From NCBI RefSeq assembly GCF_018873765.1, contig NC_057925.1, positions 3,736,927 to 3,800,926 of the forward strand: a stretch of 64,000 nt of DNA, read 5' to 3'. Each line of letters begins with the position of its first letter. The first letter of the stretch is position 1. Under the pieces are notes generated by a model. It saw only the letters and a program-made list of their open reading frames with translations. It was not told the origin of the DNA and made no database searches. Shown here one piece after another: positions 1 to 11,090 of the stretch. Both the position numbers and the translations under genes were made by a program. The stretch comes from Telopea speciosissima (Eukaryota > Streptophyta > Magnoliopsida > Proteales > Proteaceae).

Positions 1-1193
1 AAAGTTACCTAAGTACAAGCAACATGCATTCAATAATCCATATTGCCTCTTGTTTTATCAATTAATAAGTAGAAACATTACCACCCTTGCAAATTAGAAT
101 TTCATGTTTGTTAACATTTCAAATGGACTTTTAAATTAACAGTCGAATCTTTGTTAAAACAATATATGATAGGGGATTGCTACCAAGTTGTGTGGCCCTT
201 ACACCAACTTAGGGGCCAATGGGATCATACACACAAGCATCCAAGGAGAGGGGCAAGATGATCATTTCACTTCCCCATGTGAGAGGGCACAGGAGACGTT
301 ATCGTACAACATTCTTTTTCCCAAAGATACATGATAAAAGAGGTACCAATCAAAATTAAAAGAATTGGAAAAATAAAGGACTTGACCTTAGCTCTCATGA
401 CCTTTAGTCTTAAGAATTATATAATATGTAAAAAGGCTCTCTAAGCCTAAGTGTACATTGCACCTCTTCACATGCAATATTTTATTGATTTAAAAGAGAA
501 AAGATAGAGAGAAAATAATGATTTAAAACAAACATTAGCTCGAATGGTCGATGGCATGTCAATTGAGTGCATCGCCCCCAGGAGGTCAAGGGATCGACTT
601 CTCCTTGTTGCCATTATTAGTCAAATTATGACTCCAATCTTGGTAGTTGTAGATTCCCTCCCCTCTTCTCCACAATGATAGTTCTCTTGTAGTTGGTAAC
701 TAAAGCCCCATTGGGCAGATAGGACCGAAAAAAGGCAGTTCTAGTCTTGGCCCAACACAAAAAAAAAAAGGGGACACCAACTAAAAGTTATACAACTCTA
801 AACAGCCAGAACCCAAGAAAATGAATTATGCATAAACCACAAAACCCAAAAGAAGGGTATCATGTAATTTGAGAGGGGGAATACCCATAGAAAATGATAA
901 ATTGTTACAAAATACTAAACCCCCCAAACCACTACATAATTTACAGAAGAAGCTATCGATCAAGGTTTCAAAACACTGAACATCGAATCGGGGAATCGGA
1001 TCGATCCATGGTGATTTCAATTCGAATGGTCTCAAAAAGATCCTAAAATCGGCCTCACAGATTGAAAACTCACAGATTCCAATGTTTTGAACATTGAATT
1101 GGCTGTATCAAATCAGCCAAAACCGGGACGATTCCGATGCGATTCACCATCCGATTCCCGAAATTTAAAACGGTGCCTATCATCAAATCACCT
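1..1193. other. Intergenic, downstream of the bromodomain gene
   Basis: No credible gene. A weak foldback-like segment lies at about 178-335, where GGCCCTTACACC and a later GAGAGGGCACAGG resemble the hairpin family seen elsewhere in the window. A second weak inverted repeat at about 960-1100 (CAAGGTTTCAAAACA near the left end, TGTTTTGAACATTG near the right) resembles a degenerate MITE and may lie in the 3' UTR of the neighbouring minus-strand gene. The short reading frames here have no recognisable domain. Confidence 0.5.
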
Positions 1194-4100
1194 TCACCTC
1201 CGTGCTCGTTTCCTCGACTGCCTCGAAGCCACCACCTCTGTATGTACAAGTTCTCTCGTCCGTTTCGATGGGGCTGGTGGAGGCAGAGGCGGTGGAGCCG
1301 TCGCTCTCTTTGGTGGTCTTCCGACGCTCCTCTTCACGGGACTGCTCTGATTCGCTGCTTGTTTCCCAGCTGAGCTTTGCCGGCCACCATGGTCCTTACG
1401 CCCGTCACCCTTACCTCCACCTCTCTTCTGACCCACCCCCGCTTCACCACCACCACCACCATCTTTGTCATTGTTAGAATTGTTCACCGAGTTCTTCAAC
1501 GACTCCAGTAGCGTCCCGTTAGAATTCCGTTTCATCCTATTCAAGAAATTCGCTGCGCTTCGTTTCTTGGCGACTGCCGCTGTATTGTTGCTCTTTCTCT
1601 CCGTCTTCGGTTCTTCGTCACGGGCCGACCGTTTACTGGCCGAGCCAGAATTCGGACCAGGAGTGGAGTTTTGGCTTGAACCGGTGTTCAGATTCTTGTT
1701 GGTGTTAGTAGTCTTGGTGCGGCTCTTGCTGCGTGTTCTCGAGCTTCTGGCTCCCAAGGCTGACCTCTCTCGCGTCCTCTTCTTTGTGAGGTTCTGATCC
1801 TCAACCACATTGGCAGACGAATCGGATCGCTTCCGGTCGGAAACTTGCTTCTCGTCTGCCTCTGCTGCAACAGCTCTCTGCTCTCCTTTTTTATCTACAA
1901 CAGCAGACGATGCCTTTGTCGAGATCGAACTACGCTTTCGGCAGGCGATGATCGGACCAGAAGACTTGGGTTTCACGAGCTCCAGAGGTTCCGGTTCCGG
2001 TTTTGATTGTGCTGGAGGTGGAACAGGGGTTACAGGAGCTGCTTTTTCTTCTTTGGATCGACTCACCTTCCGATTTCTAGCCAGCTCCTTAGAAACTAGT
2101 TGCCTAAGCGCAACAGCAGCGATCCATTCGGAAGAGTTCTTGGGGAAGAAGACAATAGCGTTGTTAAAGAGAAGAAGCAAATCCCGAAAGAATTTCCGGC
2201 TACAGCCGCTGTAACGGCCTTCTTCTAATCTCGCTTGAACCACTTCGAGATCCACATGCTGCCTGATTAAGTTTCTGTAATTGGAAGTTTCCTGCAAAGT
2301 AGAACAACATTTCATCAGCATCAATTGGATGTTTCTGACTTTCTGCTGTTAATCGTTAAGTGGGGAGTGGGGGAAAGAGAAATAAACGAAAAACACGATC
2401 CATTATAGACTTGTAGTTCGTACTGTGCAGTTTGCGTGCAGTGTTCTCGAGAAAAGTGACTACCCCTTATTGGGTAAACCGTAAAACCTCAAATGCGCGA
2501 TTGTGGTGCCACTCACCCACTCGCTACTTTTACGAACGAAGTAGTTGGCGCCTTTGGCGAGTGGGGCACACATCACCACGTGTCAGATAAACGCAAGAGT
2601 TGCTAACGTACGCAGTCCAATTGTTTGGGAACTTCTATTGAGTCTTGTACTATCAAGACCAAGCCCAACGTATAGACCGGGTTCTCAGGTCTCTCAAGCC
2701 ACGAAAAAAATTGTGGTGGCCAGTGGGGCCCAGTACTGGAAAAGAGTCCTCGAGCAAACTTGACCCAATTAGTTCAAGCAAAGGTATCAGTGACTAGCAA
2801 AATTGATACGTATCGCCCAAAACCGATATTTAAAATCATAAGCATAGCTGGGTTAGTTTATAAACAAGACTTTCTTCACGGTATCAGCGCGTATAGGATC
2901 AAAATGAACCAACGTAACAGTATAGCCAAATGGCCCTTCCACGTGTCAAAGCCACAATGCACATCTATTTTGAAAAATCAAATAATAAATTTTGAATTTA
3001 GCTGGCAGCCAGAGTTTAGTGTCCAATTGTAATTGGACATGTAAGCTAAAACAATAAGATGATAACGTTAGAACCACTCAACGTTATGTTTATATGTTAT
3101 ATATACCTTACGGGCCCCACCTCCGATGGCATTCATAAAAGTATTTTAAGCCATTGAGCTGTGAAAAATGATTCAAAATAGGGCGGCCAACCAACCAGTA
3201 ACAGTCGGTTCCGGATGAACCGTGTGGTCGAATCTCTGAAGCTCAGCGGGCGACGCGTGTCCTCATCTTAAATTGCTCGAAACTTCTGATCACCTGAAGG
3301 GAAACCCGCAGCAAAGCACGATCGTACGTATGATGATATAAACCATATTTCATATTCCAATCGGAGGGTTTAGAGCACGTACTTGTGTAAGAACGTTCAA
3401 ATCTTTTTAGAATTTTTCGCCCCAAAAACAAACCATTTTTAAGGGCTTTACTAGTTCAATAGAGTCCAGAAACGATCTCAAGTCCAATTAGTATGATGAA
3501 GTGATCCCAACCGTCAACTTGGAATTATTGAAATCGATCTCTATCTCACGAGTTTAGAGAGATCTTCTGATTCAAACACACAAACGGTCCCACCTACTCA
3601 ACGGCGACGATGGCGCATATCGCCGTCGAGACTATAGGTTAGCGATCATAGATGATATTTTCGCCTATATCATAGATAAACCAAATTATTAATTATTTAA
3701 ATCTTTAAATATTTTGAAAATCGGGGGGAAAAGGAGATGAAAAATAAAATAAAAAAAGATAAGTTGATGTTGCGAATACCTGACTTTCGAGCCGGCATTC
3801 GAATACGGAGCCGTATTTGTGAGACCGGATAATCTCGAGGACGGACATCAACGGTTGTGATTTAACAGAGATCCTTTTGATGGCGGGAGAAACCTCATCG
3901 TTTTCCCGTTCTTCCCCGCTGCTACTACCTGAAATTGCCTTTTTCCGGCGATTCTTCCTACACAAACTCGCCGAGCTTTGTACGTCGCTACTCTCCTTGT
4001 GGGAGTGGCCTTCTTCCCCGCCACCTTTCGACTCAGCTACCGATTCTCCCAACTCGGGTGAGTCAGCTTCTTTCGTCGCCTTATTATCTCCCCGCGACTG

Positions 4101-5056
4101 TCGGACAGGCTGAGCCGTCGACTCTTTCGCTATTGTATCCGTACTACCGTGATAAGACCCCTCGGCGATATGTTTCGAATCACCGGAAACCGGATCCGGC
4201 CGTCTCGGAACAGGTTCGACCGGTTCCGATTCCTTCTTCTCTTCTTCGACGCCGTTCTCACGATTCTCAACCTTCGGATCAGTTGAATTAGACTCATTGA
4301 ACGACTGGTTTTCACGGTCGGATTCTTCGCCGGGGACTGGTGCTTCGGCGACTTTCTCCGACGAGGATTTCTCCGGTTTTGCGTCTCTCCCCTTGTCCTC
4401 CTCTTTGACTCTGTTTCTATCCAAATCAGTTTCCAGATCTGGTTTCTGTTCGCCGTTTTCCTTCTCCCTTAAGCTTTGCTCACGCTCTTCCTTCAATCTC
4501 TTAACTTTCAATTGCAGAGACCTGGAGAAAAACAAAAGGAAAGCTATTAGATCTTATAGTCAGAAATAGATCCTAATCGTACGCATCCAAGTAAAAAAGA
4601 GAAAAAAACGATACTGACTTTCAAATTCAGATCTTTGAACAAAAAACAACAGAAATACGATTGATAACACTCGAAATCAAAGAATTGTTTACGAATAACA
4701 CGAGAGATTTACACGATCGAAACATCATGCCGTTGAACCTCGCGTCTAAGCTCTGCCACTCGAAGTTTTCTCAACTCTTCGAGCCACGGAATCTCGTCTT
4801 TCTTATCGTCGGGAGTTTCAGATTTGTTTTCTCCGACGACAGTTTTATCGTCCTTCGCCATGAACCGGCGTTTAAGATCATGATACTTCTGTTTACAGTT
4901 CTGTGCCGTTAACAGACGAAGGGAAGTGTTTCGGTTCTGTATTTCCATAGCCACAGAGTCCCAGCTATTGGTTCCATGACGGTTAACGGCGCAGGCCAAC
5001 AACAGCTCCTCCCAAGTCCCCCATGCTTCCTTCACAACATCGTTGGGTTTCGCCAT
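1194..5056 (-). CDS. SANT/Myb-like plus bromodomain nuclear protein
   Basis: Three exons on the minus strand: 5056-4713, 4521-3780 and 2291-1194, giving 727 aa. The introns are GT-AG (donors GTAAAT and GTATTC; acceptors CTCCAG and TTGCAG) and all phases agree. Residues about 8-65 form a SANT/Myb-like helix-turn-helix (GTWEELLLACAVNRHG, then KQKYHDLKRRF). A charged coiled-coil and a Glu/Lys/Ser-rich linker follow, then a bromodomain at about 335-440 split across exons 2 and 3 (LMSVLEIIRSH, then FRDLLLLFNNAIVFF). The tail is Lys/Arg/Ser-rich with nuclear-localisation-like clusters. The architecture matches the plant DNA-binding bromodomain family (Arabidopsis At2g42150 and At2g44430 type), presumed chromatin readers. 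Where canonical bromodomains carry the acetyl-lysine-binding Asn, this one reads FFPKNSSEW, so classical binding is uncertain. The start is the first ATG of the SANT exon. Confidence 0.9.
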
Positions 5057-5168
5057 GGTTTCTCATATCTAACGCTCCATCAACCTTTCTGCAATTCCTC
5101 CATAAAATTTTCAAAACTAGGGTTTTTTCCCTTTTTATTTCTCTTTGGATTTCTCGTCGTTTTTCGTC

Positions 5169-5257
5169 ACTTTTTTTTTTTTTTTTTTTCTCCCTTCTCT
5201 CCCCTTCCTCTCTCTTTCTCTCTCTCTCTCCGTCACACTCTCTCCCCTCTATATAAG
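5169..5257 (-). promoter_or_regulatory. TATA box and CT/GA-rich leader of the bromodomain gene
   Basis: On the minus strand CCCTTATATAGAGGGG places a TATA box at about 5249-5257, roughly 195 bp upstream of the ATG at 5056. Downstream of it, inside the presumed 5' UTR, is a GA repeat followed by a long A run (on the plus strand, CT repeat and T run at 5169-5230). Position and motif fit a plant core promoter; the transcription start near 5220 is inferred. Confidence 0.6.
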
Positions 5258-5896
5258 GGTTCGATCTCGAGCACGCAACTCGTTTACGATTTCTCTCTTT
5301 ACTGCTTGAAATTACACAAATTTCCCTGAATATTTAAGCAATTCCTTCTTATATGTGTCTCTTCCACTCGGTAAAACTAAGCTGACAGGTTACGGTTTAG
5401 CCGGTTAGGAACACAAAACCTAATCTTCGTGGTCGTGCTACCATGATGGTTTGAGCGCAATACTCATGGACCTCCTCTAGCCAATCCAACCTTCTGATTT
5501 GGAATATATTGTCAAATACTTTAGAGATGTTTGGTGACGAGATATTGTATGGCCTGCCTATAATAGTAATATTCCAAGCGGTGCAAGTCTGAAAGATGAC
5601 ACATGGGGACAGGGGCCAATCCTTCGCTTAGAACAGTAGACTACCGTTCAAGTTGAAGCCGTGCAACTTAAACTCGGCAATCAAACATTCCTCTAGAGTG
5701 TGGCTTAGCCTTAAATAGCTAAATTAAGAAAAGAATGAATACGGCCAGCTTCATGCAAGACTGAATCGTCCGAGTCAGATTAGTGTGGAAATGTCAATCC
5801 AAACCTTGAATTTCACTTTTAATAAAAGTAATGCCATCAAGACTATCCATTTGGACCTTAATAAGAGATTTCTAAAACTATATAATTCTCCCAGTT
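5258..5896. other. Intergenic upstream of the bromodomain gene
   Basis: No gene, RNA or recognisable mobile element seen. It probably includes the distal promoter of the minus-strand bromodomain gene. Confidence 0.4.
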
Positions 5897-6039
5897 GTTG
5901 GGTGTGGCGTGTACCTGCACCCAAACATAGTCATGCACAAAATGACTAGCATACCCTTAGTCCTTTTTGCCTTTCTAAGGGGTGTTTCGGGCATTTCATG
6001 CACGATTGTGTCTAGGCACAAGTACACACTACGCCCAAC
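5897..6039. repeat. Foldback element (hairpin)
   Basis: The left end GTTGGGTGTGGCGTGTACC pairs with the complement of the right end GTACACACTACGCCCAAC. The roughly 40-bp arms continue through TGCACCCAAACATAG and CTAGGCACA. No coding capacity. Same architecture as the foldbacks at 10329, 40171, 48969 and elsewhere. Confidence 0.75.
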
Positions 6040-6074
6040 GACCGATTAACGTTCTTTATGCCATAAATTAATTA

Positions 6075-6901
6075 TCGATTCGATCAGGTGAATTAAGCAA
6101 ACCGTTGTTACAAGATAATTCATATAATTGAGGATCCAATATTTGTCTCGTCACACTAAGATAAGTTCGTGGCAATTAGAAGGATAATTTAACTCGCCAA
6201 TTTAAGTTCACATATTTCCAAAATCTTAGTTCATTAATTCAGGTGGAATAACATATTAAACTTATAGATTGACATTCCAAACTCGAAAATATAACATGTT
6301 CATCTTGGTGAGAGGTTTCCCATGACGTCAGGGTGTAATTTTGCATCAATAGAAGGTAAATGATAAATTGTCCAATAGGGACATTTATAGAGGAGAGAGG
6401 GTGTGGGCCCCATGGATGAAATGTAAGAGGACGTGTGCAAGAATCTGCACACCAGCGTTATGCACTTCCTTTTTGAAAATTCATTTCGTCGATCAAGAGA
6501 ATTAAGCAGACCAGTGTTACAATATACTTTATATAATTGATCGAGGATCAAATATTTGTCTCATGACACTAAGATAGATACGTGGCATCTCGAAGGATAA
6601 TTTAACTTGACAATTTAAGTTCACATATATTCAAAATCATAGTTTATTTATTTAGATAGATTAACATATTAAACTTATAAATTGACATTCCAAACTCAAA
6701 AATATAACACGTTCATCTCAGTGAGAGGTTCCCCATGACATCAAGGTATAGTTTTGCACCAATAGAATGTAGATGATGAATCTTCCGATAGGAACATTTA
6801 TAGAAAAGAGAGAGTGTGGGACCCATGGATAGTATGAGAGAGGATATACACAAGAATCTACACACTGATGTTGTGCGCTTTCTTTTCCCCTAAAATCATT
6901 T
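6075..6901. repeat. Tandem direct duplication, two units of about 0.41 kb
   Basis: Unit 1 (about 6075-6486) and unit 2 (about 6487-6901) align along their whole length. Examples are GAATTAAGCAAACC against GAATTAAGCAGACC, ATAACATGTTCATCTTGG against ATAACACGTTCATCTCAG, and matching ends AAATTCATTT and AAATCATTT. The units are diverged by many substitutions. Short frames in both units are non-coding. It could be an old LTR-type or MITE-derived tandem repeat. Confidence 0.85.
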
Positions 6902-7120
6902 AACATATTTATAATTGCGGAAATCTGAATTGGAAACAAGTGAAGATGGGCTGTGGACTTGGAATCTATGCTGAGTATTGAAAGTTGAAACTCACTAAGA
7001 TAAGCCCACATGAACCTGGTAGTTATGTGGTCCTTGCTCGGAAGGTCCCTATTCATGGAGCCAGAATAGTTTGGTCAAATTCCGTTCCTTGACTCAGTGA
7101 TTTGGGGTAAGGCGCAGGCC

Positions 7121-7504
7121 TAGGGGTGTCAATCGGTCACTTTGGTTCGGTTTCGGTATGGTATTAGGCCAAACCATTAAGACAAAAACTGGTCTGGTTT
7201 GGTCTTTTTATCAGGTTGCCTTAATAGTCTCTTATCGATGGAATCGGTTCCTGGTTCGATTTTCTCCTATGTATACATTAAATTAATTGGAAAACATGTA
7301 TTCTTTTATACTATTTGATCAGTTTTGTCTCTGTTTTTATCATTTATCCGGTTTTGATTCGGTTCCTATTTTTTATTGGTCCAATTCACTTTCTGCCGGT
7401 TTCATTACAGACAAAATCAAAACCAACCCATTAAGGATTCAGTTTGGTTCGGTCTGGATTTTTTGGTCTGTCCAATCAGTTATGGCCGAAACTTGACACC
7501 CCTA
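7121..7504. mobile_element. MITE with TAGGGGTGTCAA terminal inverted repeats
   Basis: The 384-bp segment begins TAGGGGTGTCAA and ends TTGACACCCCTA, a perfect 12-bp inverted repeat. The interior is rich in GGTTCGGT-type motifs with no coding potential. The termini resemble hAT-like plant MITEs. No clear target-site duplication could be identified. Confidence 0.75.
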
Positions 7505-7536
7505 CAGAGACGGATACCTGAGCACCTAACTTTGAA

Positions 7537-7744
7537 AGAAATTTCGCTGCTACACTAGTAGCAGGAATGTTCCTGCTACAAGTCTGGCAGCCAAGAAAAT
7601 GGGATCTTAAAGGTTATTTTAGAAAATACCAAAACTGGAGGGTATTTATGAACCCAAATGAGAAGTGAATTATTCTATTTCCTTGGCCGCTAGCCTTTGT
7701 AGCAGGAACATTCCTGCTATAAGTGTAGCAGCAAATTTTTTCCC
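7537..7744. mobile_element. MITE, GCTGCTACACT family, copy 1
   Basis: The left end TTTCGCTGCTACACTAGTAG pairs with the complement of the right end AGTGTAGCAGCAAATT. Sub-terminal TAGCAGGAATGTTCCTGCTA is itself a near-palindrome and recurs in the other arm. The core TTTATGAACCCAAA is shared with copy 2 at 8584-8709. Confidence 0.75.
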
Positions 7745-8221
7745 CCTAACTTCTAACACCCCCCCCCCCCAAAAAAAATATAATAATAATAAAATAATTA
7801 CCAAATATTTTTTTAGGCCAAATGTTCTTTGTGCTGGGGGCACAAGATGCACCTAGAGTCCCAGATACATTGGGATGGGTGAAATGACTGTCTTACCCCC
7901 CTGAATGGCCGAAATAACTGCCCCATATGTCTGGATGCATCCTACGCTCAGGCAGAGAACAATCGCGCATTTTTTTAATATGATAAGATAAAAAGGGAAT
8001 TTTTACTATAATGTGATATAGATTAGGGTAAAGGCTCTCTACGCCTAAGGGTTACACTACATTTCCTCACATGTATTATTATAAGACATTTTTTTTTTGG
8101 GTAAATTAGGACATTTTTTTTCTAATGAGAGAAACAATGATTAAAGAAATAATTTTGAGAGGGTGTAGAGTACCTTGCTTGCTTAGAGAACCCTCTTCCT
8201 TTAAATTATTGGGAAAAAGAA
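7745..8221. other. Intergenic with a degenerate foldback
   Basis: At about 7830-7965 the ends TGTTCTTTGTGCTGGGGGCA and ATGCATCCTACGCTCAGGCA, with AAATGACTGTCTTACCCCCC between, look like a decayed member of the hairpin family. A half-site resembling it lies near 8025-8070 (GGCTCTCTACGCCTAAGGG). The rest is AT-rich with poly-A/T runs. No gene seen. Confidence 0.4.
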
Positions 8222-8366
8222 CTCTGCCCGTGAGTGTGGCCTACGCTAGCACTCCCATGAGTCTATCTCTCTCCTCCCCATATGAAAAGACAGCTCTGTC
8301 CCCTTGTTTTAAGAGGAGAGAGATAGACACATGGGAGTACTGGCGTAGGTCACATTCCCGGACACA
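8222..8366. repeat. Foldback element, GTGTGGCCTACGC subfamily, copy 1
   Basis: The left arm GTGTGGCCTACGCTAGCACT running to TCTATCTCTCTCCTC is matched by the complement of GAGGAGAGAGATAGACACAT and GGCGTAGGTCACATTCCC. The arms are about 60 bp around a loop of about 25 bp. The same subfamily recurs at 41706-41848. Confidence 0.85.
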
Positions 8367-8432
8367 AAACTACTTCCCTTTATTATACTTCTCAATGCTA
8401 CACTATTTTAGAAGAATTCATTACCTTATATA

Positions 8433-8571
8433 TCAAAGGGAGTGGGATGGATATGCTTGCGGTAAACAGTATCTATGTGTCTATCTCTCTCTTCCACCTT
8501 TTAAATGACTCCTTTACCCTTTAACAAAGGGGGGAAGAAATAGATAAACACATAGGGTGCTAGCATACCTA
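8433..8571. repeat. Foldback element related to the 8222 copy
   Basis: The left arm includes GGATGGATATGCTTGCGG and CTATGTGTCTATCTCTCTC. The right arm includes GATAAACACATAGGG and GCTAGCATACCTAACC, its inverted counterpart. CTATGTGTCTATCTCTCTC links it to the elements at 8222 and 41706, while the outer stem differs. Confidence 0.65.
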
Positions 8572-8583
8572 ACCTTTTCCTTA

Positions 8584-8709
8584 GAAAAAAATTTGTTGCT
8601 ACACTACTGGCAGCCAAGGAAATGGAATAATTCACTTCCCCTTTGGGTTCATAAATACCCTTTCCTTGGCTGCTATAAGCCTATAAGTGTAGCAGCAAAA
8701 TTTCGCCCC
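8584..8709. mobile_element. MITE, GCTGCTACACT family, copy 2
   Basis: The left end TTTGTTGCTACACTACTGGC and right end AGTGTAGCAGCAAAATTTCG are inverted repeats. The core GGGTTCATAAATACCC is shared (inverted) with copy 1 at 7537. This copy is shorter. Confidence 0.7.
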
Positions 8710-9263
8710 TTTTCCTAATATCAAATATCAAGAATAATTTGGAATACAATTATTTCATACTTATGGATGACCAAATTTCTAGTGTTACACATTTCTAATC
8801 CAAAAAAGAAATTCAACATTTTTTATAAGATATTAAAATTAGCTTCCATATAAGGTTTTGGCTATTGGTTTCAAGCCCCGAATAAAAAAAGTGGCTGCCA
8901 AATATTAAGTTAATCCAACCAGTAAAACCCATTTGGTCAAGAACAGTTCTACTCCCAGATTAGAGGAATTCAATTTTAAGCTTTCTTTTTTAGTTCAACT
9001 CGATCCGAGATCTTGGGAGGAAAGGATTTGAGCCCATGAGACATATAACTAAGGCCCAAATATGGTCCAAGTTCAACCTACAAAGAACAAAATGGGCTAT
9101 GCCAACCTCAACCTTATGCCCAACCCAACATGCATTCGTACTTGAAGACAATAAATGGTGAATCGGAAATGTCATAGATCGCTTATAGTTGTTTATGCGC
9201 AAGTTACTAATGAACACGTATTCATAAGTGACTCAAATCAAGAACTAGTTTTGCACCAAAGGG
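8710..9263. other. Intergenic
   Basis: No gene, RNA or clear repeat recognised. Confidence 0.35.
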
Positions 9264-9271
9264 GGCGTCTA

Positions 9272-9529
9272 TAGGGATGTAAACGGATCGGATTCGGCTT
9301 AGATAGTGCTATATTCGCATCCGCATCCAATTAACTTTTCGGCGGATTCGGATAGTGCTAAACGGATACGGACATGGATACGGATCGGATATTTTATCCG
9401 TTTACATGTAAATATAACTTTTTGGATAGCTATAGCCTATCTGTATCTGCATCCGTTTAGCTTTCGGACGGATTCGGATAATGCTAAATGGATACGGAAA
9501 CGGATTTCAGCTATTCATTTACATCCCTA
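9272..9529. mobile_element. hAT-type MITE with 8-bp target duplication, copy 1
   Basis: The 258-bp element begins TAGGGATGTAAA and ends TTTACATCCCTA. It is flanked by a perfect 8-bp direct repeat GGCGTCTA at 9264-9271 and 9530-9537, the signature of hAT insertion. The interior is rich in CGGATACGGA-like motifs and has no coding capacity. A second copy is at 38054-38310. Confidence 0.92.
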
Positions 9530-9896
9530 GGCGTCTATAGTCTTGGGGTAGTATCATATTAGAAGCTAGGTGGATTAGAAAGATATTTAAGTGGAATTCT
9601 ATTGGGCGTATGGCCAAGCTGGTGTACTGTACTACTATTACTTATATTTGAAAAGAGAAATTTCCGTATACTTTGAAACAAAATGAATACTTCACTTTTC
9701 TGTCATCATCGATATCGAACAAACGATATTCCTAAGGGGATGAAAACTCCCAGAAATCTCTTTGTCATCAAGAGATGGAGGGTGCATTCGATCTAGGTGG
9801 CAAGGTGACTGATTGTGAATGTCAGTGTTAGTTACTATTTTGTTAATTCTCTTGTTTTCATAGAGTTTCAATAGAGTTGGTGAAAGTGCTATTTTA
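9530..9896. other. Intergenic
   Basis: No gene or recognisable element beyond the target-site duplication at its left edge. Confidence 0.35.
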
Positions 9897-10035
9897 AGTT
9901 GTGTTTAGTCTGCATTCTTGGAATGCATTATAGGTCAATTTCACATTCTCGGATGATAAAAACAACTATTTTCATCATTTGCGAATGCAAAATCGACCTA
10001 GATTGCATTCTAGGAATGTATACCAAACACAACCT
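9897..10035. mobile_element. Small MITE with AGTTGTGTTTAG termini
   Basis: The left end AGTTGTGTTTAGTCTGCATT pairs with the complement of the right end AATGTATACCAAACACAACCT. An internal GAATGCA...TGCATTC pairing extends the stem. Flanking TTA/TAA could be a short target duplication but is ambiguous. Confidence 0.65.
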
Positions 10036-10328
10036 TAATTTGTATCGTCTCAGGTCCTGTCCTCGAGGCTTGGGTAGTCTCCCTTTGAGTTTGTATGACA
10101 GCTAGATAACAAAACGCCAAAATAAATATGTAATTTCACGATCATTTGTCAACTTGAAGCAAAATTGCTCTAACAAGATATTACATGGAGACTTCTACCA
10201 AAAAAAATACATATATTACATGGAAACAGCAAATCAATTTCAAAGCTACAACCGGATGTGGCAGGGACCAAGGAGGTGATGTGTATTTTATTAATTAGGG
10301 AAAAGGAACGTTAACTGGTGCTATGTGT

Positions 10329-10453
10329 GGGTATGTACCTGCAACTAGACACAACCCAGTGCGAAAAGACCGCCACACCCCCTTAGAAAGGTGGAAAGGT
10401 TAAAGGGTACGATGGTCTTTTTGAATTGGGCTGTGTCTGGGCACAGATACACG
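10329..10453. repeat. Foldback element (hairpin)
   Basis: The left arm GGTATGTACCTGCAACTAGA and right arm GTGTCTGGGCACAGATACACG are inverted counterparts. The interior AAAGACCGCCACACCCCC faces GGTACGATGGTCTTTTT. It is the same class as the 5897 element, with a different stem sequence. Confidence 0.7.
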
Positions 10454-10736
10454 TTCACTTACAACACCGGTTTGCTTTCTTTTTGCCTATTAATTATTAT
10501 GAGGCATTCAGTATCCAAGAGCAATGTAGCCAACATGTATTTACATTCCTTAAATATCTTAAATGAGCTAATGAGTGGATGATATTCATAAAGTCTATTT
10601 AAGAAAAGGCTTAAACTCAATGTTACATAGCATTGTGATTTGCATCATGTAATAACGAGGATCATATGCCCCTCATGGTCTCACTGAAAGCCATACCTTT
10701 GTGATTTGCATGGCTTTCATTGGTTGAACAGAGATG

Positions 10737-11090
10737 ATTTTTTTTTTTTTGGGGGGGGGGGATTAAATACCATTAAAAGTGCATTACAAAAAAAAAACTC
10801 ATAGAAAAGTATGAACTGGTCATTTTTGTGACAAAAAACATACGAATGGATGAATTGAAATTGAGGATTACAAAAGGGACTGGAAAATATACAGTATTTT
10901 TAAACTGAGCGTGTCTGGCAAGATTAAAAGCTAAGGACATACAAAAAGAGTCTTCTTGTTTATCAAAACATATATCTTGGGATATATCAGAAATATAAAC
11001 TAAGTCCTTTATAAGATACCAAGGTCAAGAAATATTGGTTGGAGATGGAAGAATATCAGTGATCCGTTGATTTGAACACTACACTTTTTT
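10737..11090 (-). pseudogene. 5'-truncated LINE tail with RNase H-like relic
   Basis: On the minus strand an A-rich 3' tail (T and G runs at about 10739-10761) follows a short untranslated stretch. Upstream the conceptual translation reads DLVYISDISQDICF and CMSLAFNLARHAQF, which resembles the C-terminal RNase H-like region of plant L1-type LINEs (the usual pattern is N-x-x-A-H-x-L-A). The frame is broken and only the 3' end remains. Confidence 0.55.

Noticed and set aside
1202-2214. Long plus-strand frames opposite the bromodomain gene (1202-1477, 1465-1797, 1810-2214)
   Set aside because: They are shadows of the minus-strand exon, which has clear bromodomain homology and correct splice sites.
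3877-4569. Plus-strand Ser/Pro-rich frames at 3877-4569
   Set aside because: Complement of the Glu/Lys-rich exon 2 of the bromodomain gene.
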